Part shown: one piece after another, positions 1 through 7,548 of the stretch
Layout: each line of letters begins with the position of its first letter
Position numbering within the stretch: position 1 is the stretch's first letter
Assembly (NCBI RefSeq): GCF_018035235.1
Contig: NZ_WPCV01000004.1
Span: 868,001 to 932,000, forward strand
Reading direction: 5' to 3'
Source: Citrobacter sp. On2M
Lineage (GTDB): Bacteria; Pseudomonadota; Gammaproteobacteria; Enterobacterales; Enterobacteriaceae
Length of the DNA: 64,000 nt
Made by a program: the position numbers and the translations under genes
Notes under the pieces: generated by a model
What the model saw: the letters and a program-made list of their open reading frames with translations, nothing else
Databases searched by the model: none
What the model was told of the DNA's origin: nothing

Positions 1-60
1 TAATGGAACAGTCACACGAATCCTTCCCGAAAAGGGGCGCAAACAAAAGAGGGGATCGTT

Positions 61-1020
61 ATGCATACTCAACCTGTTATCGGGATTAGTGGATGTTTGA
101 CCGGCTCAGCCGTGCGATTCGATGGTGGGCATAAGCGGATGGGGTTTGTGATGGACGATCTGGCTAAGTGGGTGACTTATAAACCTGTCTGTCCGGAGAT
201 GTCCATCGGTTTGCCTGTACCACGTCCCGCGTTGCGTCTGGTTCAGACTTCCCAAGGGGATATTCGCATGTGTTTTAGCCATGCGCCGGGTGAAGATGTA
301 ACAGATAAAATGTCCGAATTCACCGCCTCATATCTACAGGGACTTGGTAGTCTGGCGGGTTTTATCGTTTGTGCTAAATCACCGAGCTGCGGGATGGAAA
401 GAGTAAGGCTGTATGACGAAAAGGGAAATCGTGGGCGAAAAGAGGGGACGGGTTTATTTACTGGTGCATTAATGGAAACCTACCCGTGGTTGCCGGTCGA
501 AGAAGATGGCCGCTTGCACGATCCGGTGCTGAGGGAAAATTTTGTCGCGCGAGTGTTCGCGTTACATGAGCTAAATAAGTTGCGAGCCAATGGCCTTACT
601 CGCCACGGATTAATACACTTTCATAGTCGCTATAAGCTCCAGCTGCTGGCTCATAACCAGGCGGGTTATCGGGAAATTGGCCCCTTTGTTGCCTCGCTTC
701 ACCAGTGGGATGATTTGGATGCTTTTTTCGTGGCCTATCGTGAAAAGCTTATGGCTATTCTTAAAAAGCCCGCATCGCGGAAGAATCACACCAACGTGCT
801 GATGCATATTCAGGGTTACTTCCGTGAGCAATTGAGCGCTCGCCAGCGCGGAGAGTTACGTGACGTCATCCTCAACTACAGCAGTGGACTTTTGCCAATC
901 CTGGCTCCACTCACGCTACTCAAGCACTACCTGGCTGAATACCCGGACAGCTACCTGCTTGGCCAGAACTATTTTGATCCTTATCCGAATGAATTAGCGC
1001 TTCGTTTAATGGTTAATTAG
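61..1020 (+). CDS. DUF523-DUF1722 two-domain protein (YbgA/TudS-related)
   Basis: A 319-residue cytosolic protein with an N-terminal DUF523 domain (about 3-150) and a C-terminal DUF1722 domain (about 190-305). E. coli YbgA consists of the DUF1722 part only. DUF523 includes the thiouracil desulfidase TudS, which holds a [4Fe-4S] cluster with three cysteines. Cys12 (SGCLTG), Cys44 (PVCPEM) and Cys110 (KSPSCG) sit where those are expected, so an iron-sulfur desulfurase activity is plausible; this is inference, and the substrate is unknown. An AGGGG ribosome site lies about 8 bases before the ATG. It stands alone upstream of the cytochrome b operon, with a bulged inverted repeat (1037-1070) after the stop. 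Confidence 0.85.
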   Translation: MHTQPVIGISGCLTGSAVRFDGGHKRMGFVMDDLAKWVTYKPVCPEMSIGLPVPRPALRLVQTSQGDIRMCFSHAPGEDVTDKMSEFTASYLQGLGSLAGFIVCAKSPSCGMERVRLYDEKGNRGRKEGTGLFTGALMETYPWLPVEEDGRLHDPVLRENFVARVFALHELNKLRANGLTRHGLIHFHSRYKLQLLAHNQAGYREIGPFVASLHQWDDLDAFFVAYREKLMAILKKPASRKNHTNVLMHIQGYFREQLSARQRGELRDVILNYSSGLLPILAPLTLLKHYLAEYPDSYLLGQNYFDPYPNELALRLMVN

Positions 1021-1036
1021 CTTACTGTTGGCGAAT

Positions 1037-1070
1037 ACGGGAAGTTATCACATTTTATTTAAACTTCCGT
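1037..1070 (+). repeat. bulged inverted repeat after the DUF523-DUF1722 gene
   Basis: ACGGGAAGTT (1037-1046) pairs with AACTTCCGT (1062-1070) with one bulged base. No T-run follows, so it is a weak terminator candidate at best. Confidence 0.35.
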
Positions 1071-1095
1071 GAGGATGTGGTGATCACAATGCTGC

Positions 1096-1133
1096 CATGA
1101 TGCGCTCATGTCATTCATGGAGAGCGCATCATG
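1096..1133 (+). promoter_or_regulatory. 12-bp inverted repeat spanning the cytochrome b ribosome site and start codon
   Basis: CATGATGCGCTC (1096-1107) is perfectly complementary to GAGCGCATCATG (1122-1133), with a 14-base loop. In mRNA the right arm would bury the ATG at 1131-1133 and the end of the GGAGAG ribosome site. It could be a translation-control hairpin or, as DNA, an operator. Its function is inferred. Confidence 0.55.
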
Positions 1134-1730
1134 CGACCATCAACTTCAGAAACGGTACACCCGCTTTGGCTGCGCTGTTGCCATTGGGTAAATGTCGTTG
1201 CTATCGCGGGCATGTTGTTTAGCGGTTGGCGCATCTACAACGCCGCACCGCTATTTTCATTTGAGTTTCCTGCACAAATAACCCTCGGTGGCTGGCTGGG
1301 GGGCGCACTCCAGTGGCACTTTGCCATGATGTGGGTACTGGCCTTAAATGGCGCAATTTATCTCTCGCTAGGCATAGCCAGTGGCCGTTTTCGGCAAAAG
1401 TTTTTTCCGTTGTCATATCGACAGTTGAAGGACGATCTCTTGCAGGCGCTGCGAGGGAAACTCCAGCACGCCGATCTGCGCCACTACAATATGGTGCAAA
1501 AAATAGCCTATCTGTTCATTCTTCTCGATGGCATCGTGCTGGTTTTATCCGGTCTGGTACTGTGGAAATCCGTACAGTTCCCGTTTTTACGGACCTTATT
1601 CGGTGGATATGATTCTGCGCGGTATGTCCATTTCTTCGCCATGAGCGCACTTGCGCTGTTTATTGTCATTCATCTGCTAATGGTCCTGCTGGTTCCGCGC
1701 ACGTTGCTGGCAATGTTACGGGGGCGCTAA
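1131..1730 (+). CDS. membrane cytochrome b561-type electron carrier for the adjacent molybdoenzyme
   Basis: A 199-residue integral membrane protein of the cytochrome b/b6-like family with about four transmembrane helices (near 20-38, 64-82, 125-148 and 168-192). Candidate heme-ligand histidines are His18 (RCCHWVN), His63, His167 and His181. It lies 11 bases upstream of a sulfite-oxidase-fold molybdoenzyme and probably passes quinol electrons to it across the inner membrane, a role comparable to MsrQ or to cytochrome b partners of other sulfite-oxidase-family enzymes. The start is the ATG inside an inverted repeat; the HPLWLR..HW motif next to it is usual for the N-terminus of this family. The physiological reaction is not shown by the sequence. 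Confidence 0.88.
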   Translation: MRPSTSETVHPLWLRCCHWVNVVAIAGMLFSGWRIYNAAPLFSFEFPAQITLGGWLGGALQWHFAMMWVLALNGAIYLSLGIASGRFRQKFFPLSYRQLKDDLLQALRGKLQHADLRHYNMVQKIAYLFILLDGIVLVLSGLVLWKSVQFPFLRTLFGGYDSARYVHFFAMSALALFIVIHLLMVLLVPRTLLAMLRGR

Positions 1731-1741
1731 GGAAATACATC

Positions 1742-2512
1742 ATGAAAAAATCCCGATTTCTCTCCGACACTGACACGCATTACCTGGTCAAAGAAGCGGA
1801 AAAATTACTCAGCCCGGACCGCCGTCGTTTACTGCGCCAGGGACTGACGCTCGGCGGCATCATGATGCTTACCGGTTGCGATATCAGCGATAACACGGAT
1901 GTGGAAAATGTGCTCTCACGTATGTCACGTTTTAACGATCGGGTGCAGGGGTTTTTATTCAGCGACCGTGCGCTTGCGCCTGAATATACATCCGCAGAGA
2001 TCACGCGTCCTTTTCCATTTAATGCTTTTTACGGGCCAGAAGATATTCCGCAGGTGGATGGCCGGGACTATCGCCTTGAAATTCGCGGGCTGGTGCGTGA
2101 CAACCGCAACTGGACGCTGACGGAGCTGCACAACATGCAGCAGACAAGTCAGATTACCCGTCACATTTGCGTTGAGGGATGGAGTGCAATTGGAAAATGG
2201 GGTGGTGTGCCGTTTCGCCACTTTTTGACGCTCGTTGGTGCCGATTTGCGCGCGAAGTACGTCAGCTTTCGCTGTGCAGATGACTACTACACCAGCATAG
2301 ACATGGCCACGGCGTTACACCCTCAGACGCTGATGGCATTGACGTGGGATAACCAGATCCTCCCGGCAGAATATGGCTACCCCATAAAGCTACGTATCCC
2401 TACCAAGCTGGGGTACAAGAATCCCAAACATATCCAGGTCATTGAAATCACGAATCGTTTCCCGGGCGGTTATTGGGAAGATCAGGGTTACAACTGGTTT
2501 GGTGGCAGTTAA
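1742..2512 (+). CDS. periplasmic sulfite-oxidase-fold molybdopterin oxidoreductase
   Basis: A 256-residue enzyme of the oxidoreductase molybdopterin-binding (SUOX/MsrP-like) family. The N-terminus has a twin-arginine-like run (DRRRLLRQGL, 26-35) before a hydrophobic stretch ending in a lipobox-like LTGC (Cys46), suggesting Tat export and perhaps lipid anchoring. Cys143 in RHICVEGWSAIGKW is the expected molybdenum ligand. The following GVPF and the YGYP.K.R.P motifs fit the family. It is in an operon with the cytochrome b upstream and a Met-rich MXKDX peptide 25 bases downstream. By analogy with MsrP it may reduce an oxidised sulfur compound such as methionine sulfoxide, but the substrate is not proven. 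The C-terminus (WEDQGYNWFGGS) is typical of this subgroup. Confidence 0.9.
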   Translation: MKKSRFLSDTDTHYLVKEAEKLLSPDRRRLLRQGLTLGGIMMLTGCDISDNTDVENVLSRMSRFNDRVQGFLFSDRALAPEYTSAEITRPFPFNAFYGPEDIPQVDGRDYRLEIRGLVRDNRNWTLTELHNMQQTSQITRHICVEGWSAIGKWGGVPFRHFLTLVGADLRAKYVSFRCADDYYTSIDMATALHPQTLMALTWDNQILPAEYGYPIKLRIPTKLGYKNPKHIQVIEITNRFPGGYWEDQGYNWFGGS

Positions 2513-2537
2513 TACTACAACACAACGAGGAACTACC

Positions 2538-2783
2538 ATGAAAAAGATGATCATCGCCGCAACCGTATTTTCCGCTCTGTTTATGGCAAACGTACAGGCC
2601 GCCGATTCGATGGGCAAAGACGGTATGGCTAAAGACACAATGTCAAAGACACATGACAACATGTGTAAAGACAATATGTGCAAAGACACTATGAGCAAAA
2701 AACCAATGACCAAAGACAGTATGGGAAAAATGGACAATATGAAAAAAGATAATATGAATAAAAACCATGAAATGAAAAATTAA
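2538..2783 (+). CDS. pentapeptide MXKDX repeat protein, exported Met/Lys/Asp-rich peptide (MrpX-like)
   Basis: An 81-residue small secreted protein. Residues 1-21 form a signal peptide ending VQA. The remainder is built from degenerate five-residue units of the form M-X-K-D-X (MGKDG, MAKDT, MCKDN, MCKDT, MTKDS, MKKDN). Twelve of about 60 mature residues are methionine and two are cysteine. The start is the ATG after CGAGG, because the signal peptide begins there; an upstream in-frame extension would read through the molybdoenzyme's 3' end. Proteins of this type (MrpX of Azospira) act as sacrificial methionine sinks for hypochlorite and are regenerated by a MsrP-type enzyme. That role is inferred here from composition and operon position; metal binding is an alternative. 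Confidence 0.85.
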   Translation: MKKMIIAATVFSALFMANVQAADSMGKDGMAKDTMSKTHDNMCKDNMCKDTMSKKPMTKDSMGKMDNMKKDNMNKNHEMKN

Positions 2784-2802
2784 TTCTTTTTCAATTTCAC
2801 AG

Positions 2803-2830
2803 ATGTACCCTGTTTTAAAACAGGGTACAT
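2803..2830 (+). terminator. rho-independent terminator after the MXKDX gene
   Basis: A perfect 28-bp palindrome (arm ATGTACCCTGTTTT) is followed by TAATTTTTAA. It lies between the converging MXKDX and GGDEF-EAL genes and could serve both. Confidence 0.75.
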
Positions 2831-2933
2831 TAATTTTTAACGGCGACTGCAGGATGTCAGTCAGTGACTAAAGCTTAATTAACATCCTTTTTCCCAAGGC
2901 CAGACCATTCAGAGCTGGGGAGGCGTTTGTGAT

Positions 2934-4862
2934 TTAACCATGTCTGATTTCCTTATCAATACAAGGTTGAGGTTTACCAAACAGATATCCTTGTGCGAAA
3001 TCGCAGCCGAGAGCCTGCAGTCTTTCCAGTTGTTCCTGCGTTTCAACACCTTCTGCGACAGCCTTCATATTAAGGGACTTCGCCATGCCAGTGATCAGTT
3101 TGATGATATTAAGGGCATCTTCCTGTGTAGATATCGAATGCACAAAGGACTTGTCTATTTTGATTTTATCGAAGGCAAGCCTGCTCAGTCGCGAAAGAGA
3201 AGAGTATCCGGTACCAAAATCGTCGATGGAGATTTTTACGCCAAGGGCTCTGAGTTTATTCAGGGTATTCATCGGCGTTGTACTCTCAGTAAAGATAGAG
3301 GATTCTGTCACCTCCAGTTCAAGACGATCAGGTGGTAGTCCTGTTTCTTTCAGAATGGACAGCACGATACCGGCAAAGGTTTTGCTGCTTAGCTGAACGG
3401 GAGAGACATTGACTGAAATTTTAACCGGAATTGCCCAACAAGCTGCCTCCCGGCAAGCAATTTCGAGCACGGCTTTCCCCATCTCATTAATCATTCCTGT
3501 TTTTTCAGCAACGGGAATGAAGCTATCCGGTGACAGGAGGCCCTTAAGAGGATGGAGCCATCTAATAAGTGCTTCGTAACTGTAAATTTTCTGGCTGAAA
3601 GAGTCGACAATAGGCTGATAATAAACCACGAATTCTTTGTTCACAATTGCCAGGGCCATATCATGCTCAAGTGTTCTGCTTTCTTGCAGCTTTTCTAACA
3701 TTCGTTGCCGGAAGACCTTTATCTTGCCAGAACCGTCGTTTTTGGCTTCATAAAGCGCCAGATCGGCAAATTTATAAAGATAGTCGGGGCGACGTTCAGT
3801 ATCTGAGATAACAATACCAACGCAGGTAGTTATATTGATAATTGTGTTGTAAATAGTATAGGGTTGGCTGATATATTCACATATTTTCTGAGCTCGTGAA
3901 ACTGCGCGACTTTCTGTCAAACCGCTTGAGAGAAACGCAAACTCATCTCCACCTAATCGATACAGTGTATCCGAAGTCAGGCTTATCGAAGTCAGACGGT
4001 TTGATATCTGACGTAGTAAAATGTCACCGGCATCATGACCATAGGTATCATTTACCTCCTTGAAGCGATCTAAATCAAACAACATCACAATCACAGAGTC
4101 GTTATTTTTTTCTGCCATCTCGATTGTTTTATTTAAATCACCCCAGAATAGCTGGCGATTATTCATCTCGGTAAGAGAGTCATGGTAGACGTCATATTCC
4201 AGTTTAGCATTCTGGATTTGTAGCTTTTCTTTAGATATCTGCAGTTCTTCGGCAAGACTCTTAACCTGAAGGTGTGCACGTAGGATATTTCTGTTTTGAT
4301 AGAAAATGAGCACGCCCAGAATCGCACTCAGTATTATCAGTAGCACAGAGGTTGCTGAATATATGTAGTACAGTGTTTGAATTTTCTGGTTGGCGTTATT
4401 GATCGAGTTAACATCCTTGTTTAACGCGCCGGACGAAAGACGACCAAGTGGCGCATCCAGAGTATGCATTTTTTTTAGATAGTCCTGGAGTGCTGAACGG
4501 TTCATTTTTTCCAGATTAACATCCAGAAAATTCAGGGTGTTTTCAAGTTTTACCGCCAGTTGACGGTGCGCTATATTGCTTTCAATGTAGCGCCCCAAAT
4601 CACCCTCTTTGATCAAATCACTCTGGCTGAGCATAATGTCGAGACGCATGCGTACATTATCGAGATTCATCGTATCATCGATAGTGTAAAGAGCTAACAA
4701 TGATTCAAATCGATAATATTGAGATACCAGCTGTGCAGCAGACCAGGAATCGGTGTAGTGAGTTAGCTTCTGTAACTCTTGTTGTCTTTCATGCACGAGG
4801 AATGAGATATATCCAGTAGATATAAAAAGAAAAAAGATGATACCAGCCAGTATTCTGTTCAT
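2934..4862 (-). CDS. membrane GGDEF-EAL cyclic-di-GMP enzyme with periplasmic sensor
   Basis: A 642-residue inner-membrane protein: TM helix about 4-23, periplasmic sensor about 24-163, second TM about 164-188, coiled coil about 195-225, GGDEF domain about 228-390 and EAL domain about 400-640. GGDEF (304-308) is intact, but the RxxD inhibitory site before it is missing (LTSD). The EAL half keeps EALIRW (430-435), ESSIF, DDFGTGYSS, KIDKSF and AEGVET, so phosphodiesterase activity is likely; cyclase activity is also possible. A good AGAGGAAC ribosome site precedes the ATG. It is 17 bases downstream of a secreted sulfite-oxidase-fold protein that lacks cysteine, probably its periplasmic partner. 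Confidence 0.92.
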   Translation of the reverse strand: MNRILAGIIFFLFISTGYISFLVHERQQELQKLTHYTDSWSAAQLVSQYYRFESLLALYTIDDTMNLDNVRMRLDIMLSQSDLIKEGDLGRYIESNIAHRQLAVKLENTLNFLDVNLEKMNRSALQDYLKKMHTLDAPLGRLSSGALNKDVNSINNANQKIQTLYYIYSATSVLLIILSAILGVLIFYQNRNILRAHLQVKSLAEELQISKEKLQIQNAKLEYDVYHDSLTEMNNRQLFWGDLNKTIEMAEKNNDSVIVMLFDLDRFKEVNDTYGHDAGDILLRQISNRLTSISLTSDTLYRLGGDEFAFLSSGLTESRAVSRAQKICEYISQPYTIYNTIINITTCVGIVISDTERRPDYLYKFADLALYEAKNDGSGKIKVFRQRMLEKLQESRTLEHDMALAIVNKEFVVYYQPIVDSFSQKIYSYEALIRWLHPLKGLLSPDSFIPVAEKTGMINEMGKAVLEIACREAACWAIPVKISVNVSPVQLSSKTFAGIVLSILKETGLPPDRLELEVTESSIFTESTTPMNTLNKLRALGVKISIDDFGTGYSSLSRLSRLAFDKIKIDKSFVHSISTQEDALNIIKLITGMAKSLNMKAVAEGVETQEQLERLQALGCDFAQGYLFGKPQPCIDKEIRHG

Positions 4863-4879
4863 GATGTTCCTCTGAACGC

Positions 4880-5374
4880 CTACTCGATATCCATACTACT
4901 GACCTGCCATGCAGACCTGGAGTAATAAATCTGGTTATTCAGTTCCGGCATGCTGTCATAGGGGTACACAATGAATAACGGGCCTTTATCACGGATGCGC
5001 ATATATTTTCCGTTGATTTTTAAAGCAAGGATAGCATCGTATTTTTTGAAATCACTGAGAGGGATAACGGTCGTGTAGTCATTGAGCGCAGTCACCTTTA
5101 CAACCGATCCTTTTGCACCGACATAATCCATGAGCTTTTGTAATGGAATGCCCGTAAAGGTTGTGCGACCATTATACCAGGGGGAGGTGGTCTGGAAACT
5201 TACCATTCCCAGTTTCTCAAGGCTGGCGGTATCAAAAACGGCTTTCCCGTCTTCATTTGTATTTTCAATATTTCCGGACAGTGTTAAAAGGACTTTACCT
5301 GCAGGTTTGGGCAGTTCGCTGGCATAGACCTGGGTGACGAGCATAAAGCTTAACAACATGGCGATTAATCGCAT
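4880..5374 (-). CDS. secreted sulfite-oxidase-fold protein without the molybdenum cysteine; probable partner of the GGDEF-EAL protein
   Basis: A 164-residue protein with a signal peptide (about 1-19, ending VYAS) and an oxidoreductase molybdopterin-binding-like domain: a LSGNIENT start, FTGIPLQKLMDYVG in the middle, and DKGPLFIVYPYD near the end. It contains no cysteine at all, so it cannot provide the usual molybdenum ligand and is probably a ligand-binding or scaffold version rather than an enzyme. It is the first gene of a two-gene unit with the GGDEF-EAL protein (17-base gap), which suggests it presents a periplasmic signal to that protein's sensor domain. Such pairs are seen in proteobacteria, but the ligand here is unknown. 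Confidence 0.8.
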   Translation of the reverse strand: MRLIAMLLSFMLVTQVYASELPKPAGKVLLTLSGNIENTNEDGKAVFDTASLEKLGMVSFQTTSPWYNGRTTFTGIPLQKLMDYVGAKGSVVKVTALNDYTTVIPLSDFKKYDAILALKINGKYMRIRDKGPLFIVYPYDSMPELNNQIYYSRSAWQVSSMDIE

Positions 5375-5786
5375 TCTGACCTCACCGGCTACCGGATGTG
5401 TAAAAGAATTATAATTTAGATATTATGTTAATTATATATGCGGCCTGGTTAATATTTGTTGAATAAACGTGAATATATTTTTATTGATAAAAATCAGATA
5501 GTTAGGGTTTGCTTGCTTTTAAAGTTGCTCAAGCAAGGTTGATGAAGTTATTAGAAGGGCGTTAATCTTTATTGATTTGTACAAAAAGCAACCTGTATGT
5601 TTAACTGGGATAATTAAACACGCAGAGATGCAAAGGTTTATCTTTTGTGTAGTCACAAGGTAATACTGTTTTTCTTGCGGATGGCTATGTCGGCACAACG
5701 CCCCCTCAGCATGTGGCGGAGCACTTTGTGCCAGTAATGAATGACATGTCACTGACCTGCGCTAAGGCATACCTTATATGACCATC
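5375..5786. other. gene-free AT-rich region
   Basis: No convincing gene was found in 412 bases. The right part is downstream of the YheO-like regulator. The left part must hold the promoter of the cysteine-free sulfite-oxidase-fold gene; a minus-strand TATAAT (5408-5413) lies about 34 bases before its start. One 77-codon minus-strand frame at 5519-5752 has no ribosome site or recognisable product. Confidence 0.5.
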
Positions 5787-6428
5787 TTACTCATTTAACG
5801 GTGTCGACTGACGGGCATACAGGTAAGCGGTAGCTCTGGATACCCCCAGATGCTGTGCCACGGTATCCATTGATTTTCGTACGTTCAGCACCCCCTCTTT
5901 GCGTAACTGTTGAATCAGCAGCTTACGGTCTTCAGGTTTAAGGGCGCGGGCCGTCGTTGCGCGTTTAGCGGCAAAGTCATCGATACGCTGGCGGATGACT
6001 TCATTACTGCCAGGGTCGATATGTTCCTTAATAGGCGAGTTTTCGGTTTCAGTAAATTGTGCAAGGGCACTCTGCATGCCACGAAACAGCGTCATATCCA
6101 CGTTCAGACAGAGTGCTGCTACGTATTTACCTTCTTCGTCTTTGATGCCAATGGATGTACTTTTCACCGGGCGGCCATCGGCAAACTGGTTGCTGTAATT
6201 CGCAATGATGCTGGGAAATTCGGGCGATGCGATTCGCGCCAGACCCAGTTCTGTTGCCGGCTGGCCGGGTTTGCGTCCTGACAAATTGTTATGGATGGAC
6301 AAAATGGCATGTTCAGGATTCTTGAGGTCATGAACCACCACTTCGCAAAATGGAGAGAAGGTCTCGCCGAGCCCCCTGGCGATAGTGTCAATTTGGCTGA
6401 GAAGCGAGTTGTTGTCAGTTTTTGGCAT
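5787..6428 (-). CDS. YheO/DauR-type PAS-HTH transcriptional regulator
   Basis: A 213-residue protein: a YheO-like PAS domain (about 10-125) carrying EVVVHDL, then a helix-turn-helix of the HTH_22 type near the C-terminus (SMDTVAQHLGVSRATAYLY). The start is the ATG reading MPKTDNN, which has an AGGAG ribosome site at proper spacing; a further 19 upstream in-frame codons are not family-like. It is the last gene of a ridA-like / dehydratase / regulator unit, so it probably regulates that operon, perhaps sensing an amino-acid ligand. E. coli DauR, of the same family, controls D-amino-acid use. The effector is not known. Confidence 0.85.
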   Translation of the reverse strand: MPKTDNNSLLSQIDTIARGLGETFSPFCEVVVHDLKNPEHAILSIHNNLSGRKPGQPATELGLARIASPEFPSIIANYSNQFADGRPVKSTSIGIKDEEGKYVAALCLNVDMTLFRGMQSALAQFTETENSPIKEHIDPGSNEVIRQRIDDFAAKRATTARALKPEDRKLLIQQLRKEGVLNVRKSMDTVAQHLGVSRATAYLYARQSTPLNE

Positions 6429-6552
6429 GCCAGTCTCCTGTGGTGATGCCTGTAGCCACGATTGCGAGCAGTTTACAGTGAGCAAGGTTCGCTTTTCCAG
6501 ACAGGAATATACAGACAGTAATAAGGTATCCGCATAGCAGATACCTTTTTGA

Positions 6553-7521
6553 TCAACTTACGAGGAATTCACTGTAGCGGCTGATATCCACGTTCCCGCC
6601 GCTAATGATAATACCGATTTTCTTACCGCGAAGTTCTGCCTTACGGGCTCGCGCAGCAGCAAAACCCAGGCATCCGGTCGGCTCCACGACGATTTTCATG
6701 CGCTCAGCGATAAATTTCATCGAGGCGACCAGTTCATCATCTGAGACGGTCAGAATATCGTTAACGTTTTGCTGAATGATCGGAAACGTTATCTTCCCGA
6801 GATGTTGGGTCTGCGCACCGTCAGCGATGGTTTTGGGCGTATCAATATGAACAATTTTTCCGCTGCGAAACGACCGTTGCCCATCGTTTCCCGCTTCGGG
6901 TTCGACGCCATAGATGAGGCAGTCAGGGGAGAGATGTCGGGCTGCCAGTGCGGATCCTGAAAGCAGGCCGCCGCCACCCAGACACACGAACAGAACGTCC
7001 AATTGACCCACTTCTTCAATCAGCTCTTTTGCGGCAGTGCCCTGGCCCGCAATCACGTGCGGATGATCGTAAGGCGGGATTAGCGTCAAACCGTGTTTCT
7101 CTGCCAGCTCCCGGCCTATTTTCTCACGATCTTCGGTATAGCGATCGTAAATCACCACATTTCCACCATAGCCTTTTGTTGCCGCAACTTTAGCTGCCGG
7201 GGCATCGTGCGGCATGATAATCGTCGCCGGGATCCCCAACAACTTTGCCGACAGGGCAATGGCCTGCGCATGGTTGCCGGAAGAAAAGGTGACGACGCCT
7301 GCAGCGCGTTGTTCTGGTGTAAACTGGCGCAGCGCATTCATAGCTCCGCGAAATTTAAACGCGCCCATTCTCTGGAAGTTTTCGCATTTGAAGAAAACGT
7401 CAGACGCAAATTCGTCATTAACCGTTCGGGAGGTCATCACCGGTGTTTTGTTGGCATACTCGGCGATGCGCTCTGCCGCAGCGGCAACATCGTTATAATC
7501 AGGCAGTGTCATTTCAGTCAT
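6553..7521 (-). CDS. PLP-dependent dehydratase, probably threo-3-hydroxy-L-aspartate ammonia-lyase
   Basis: A 322-residue fold-type-II PLP enzyme. The Schiff-base lysine is Lys56 (GAFKFRGA), the substrate loop is SSGNHAQ (80-86) and the phosphate cup is GGGGLLSG (182-189). There is no C-terminal ACT domain, so it is not the biosynthetic IlvA. Motifs such as ENFQRMGAFKFRGAMNA, YDRYTEDRE, GVEPEAGNDGQ and PKTIADGAQTQ closely resemble, from memory, yeast Sry1 (3-hydroxyaspartate dehydratase) and serine racemase. Threonine/serine dehydratase activity is the alternative. It sits 27 bases after a RidA-like gene, fitting removal of the reactive enamine product. Expected reaction: 3-hydroxyaspartate to oxaloacetate and ammonia. 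Confidence 0.85.
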   Translation of the reverse strand: MTEMTLPDYNDVAAAAERIAEYANKTPVMTSRTVNDEFASDVFFKCENFQRMGAFKFRGAMNALRQFTPEQRAAGVVTFSSGNHAQAIALSAKLLGIPATIIMPHDAPAAKVAATKGYGGNVVIYDRYTEDREKIGRELAEKHGLTLIPPYDHPHVIAGQGTAAKELIEEVGQLDVLFVCLGGGGLLSGSALAARHLSPDCLIYGVEPEAGNDGQRSFRSGKIVHIDTPKTIADGAQTQHLGKITFPIIQQNVNDILTVSDDELVASMKFIAERMKIVVEPTGCLGFAAARARKAELRGKKIGIIISGGNVDISRYSEFLVS

Positions 7522-7548
7522 TCTTGTTCACCTGTATGTCGTTAAACG

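Noticed and set aside
1077..1090. TGATCA-centred palindrome before the cytochrome gene as a CRP site
   Set aside because: Only one good half-site is present and spacing of the second is wrong.
5408..5436. Sequence ending TTATGTTAATT resembling the XerD half of a dif site
   Set aside because: The XerC half and central region do not match dif, and the region is simply AT-rich.
5519..5752. 77-codon minus-strand open frame
   Set aside because: No ribosome site, no recognisable domain, and unusual composition; lies in an intergenic region.
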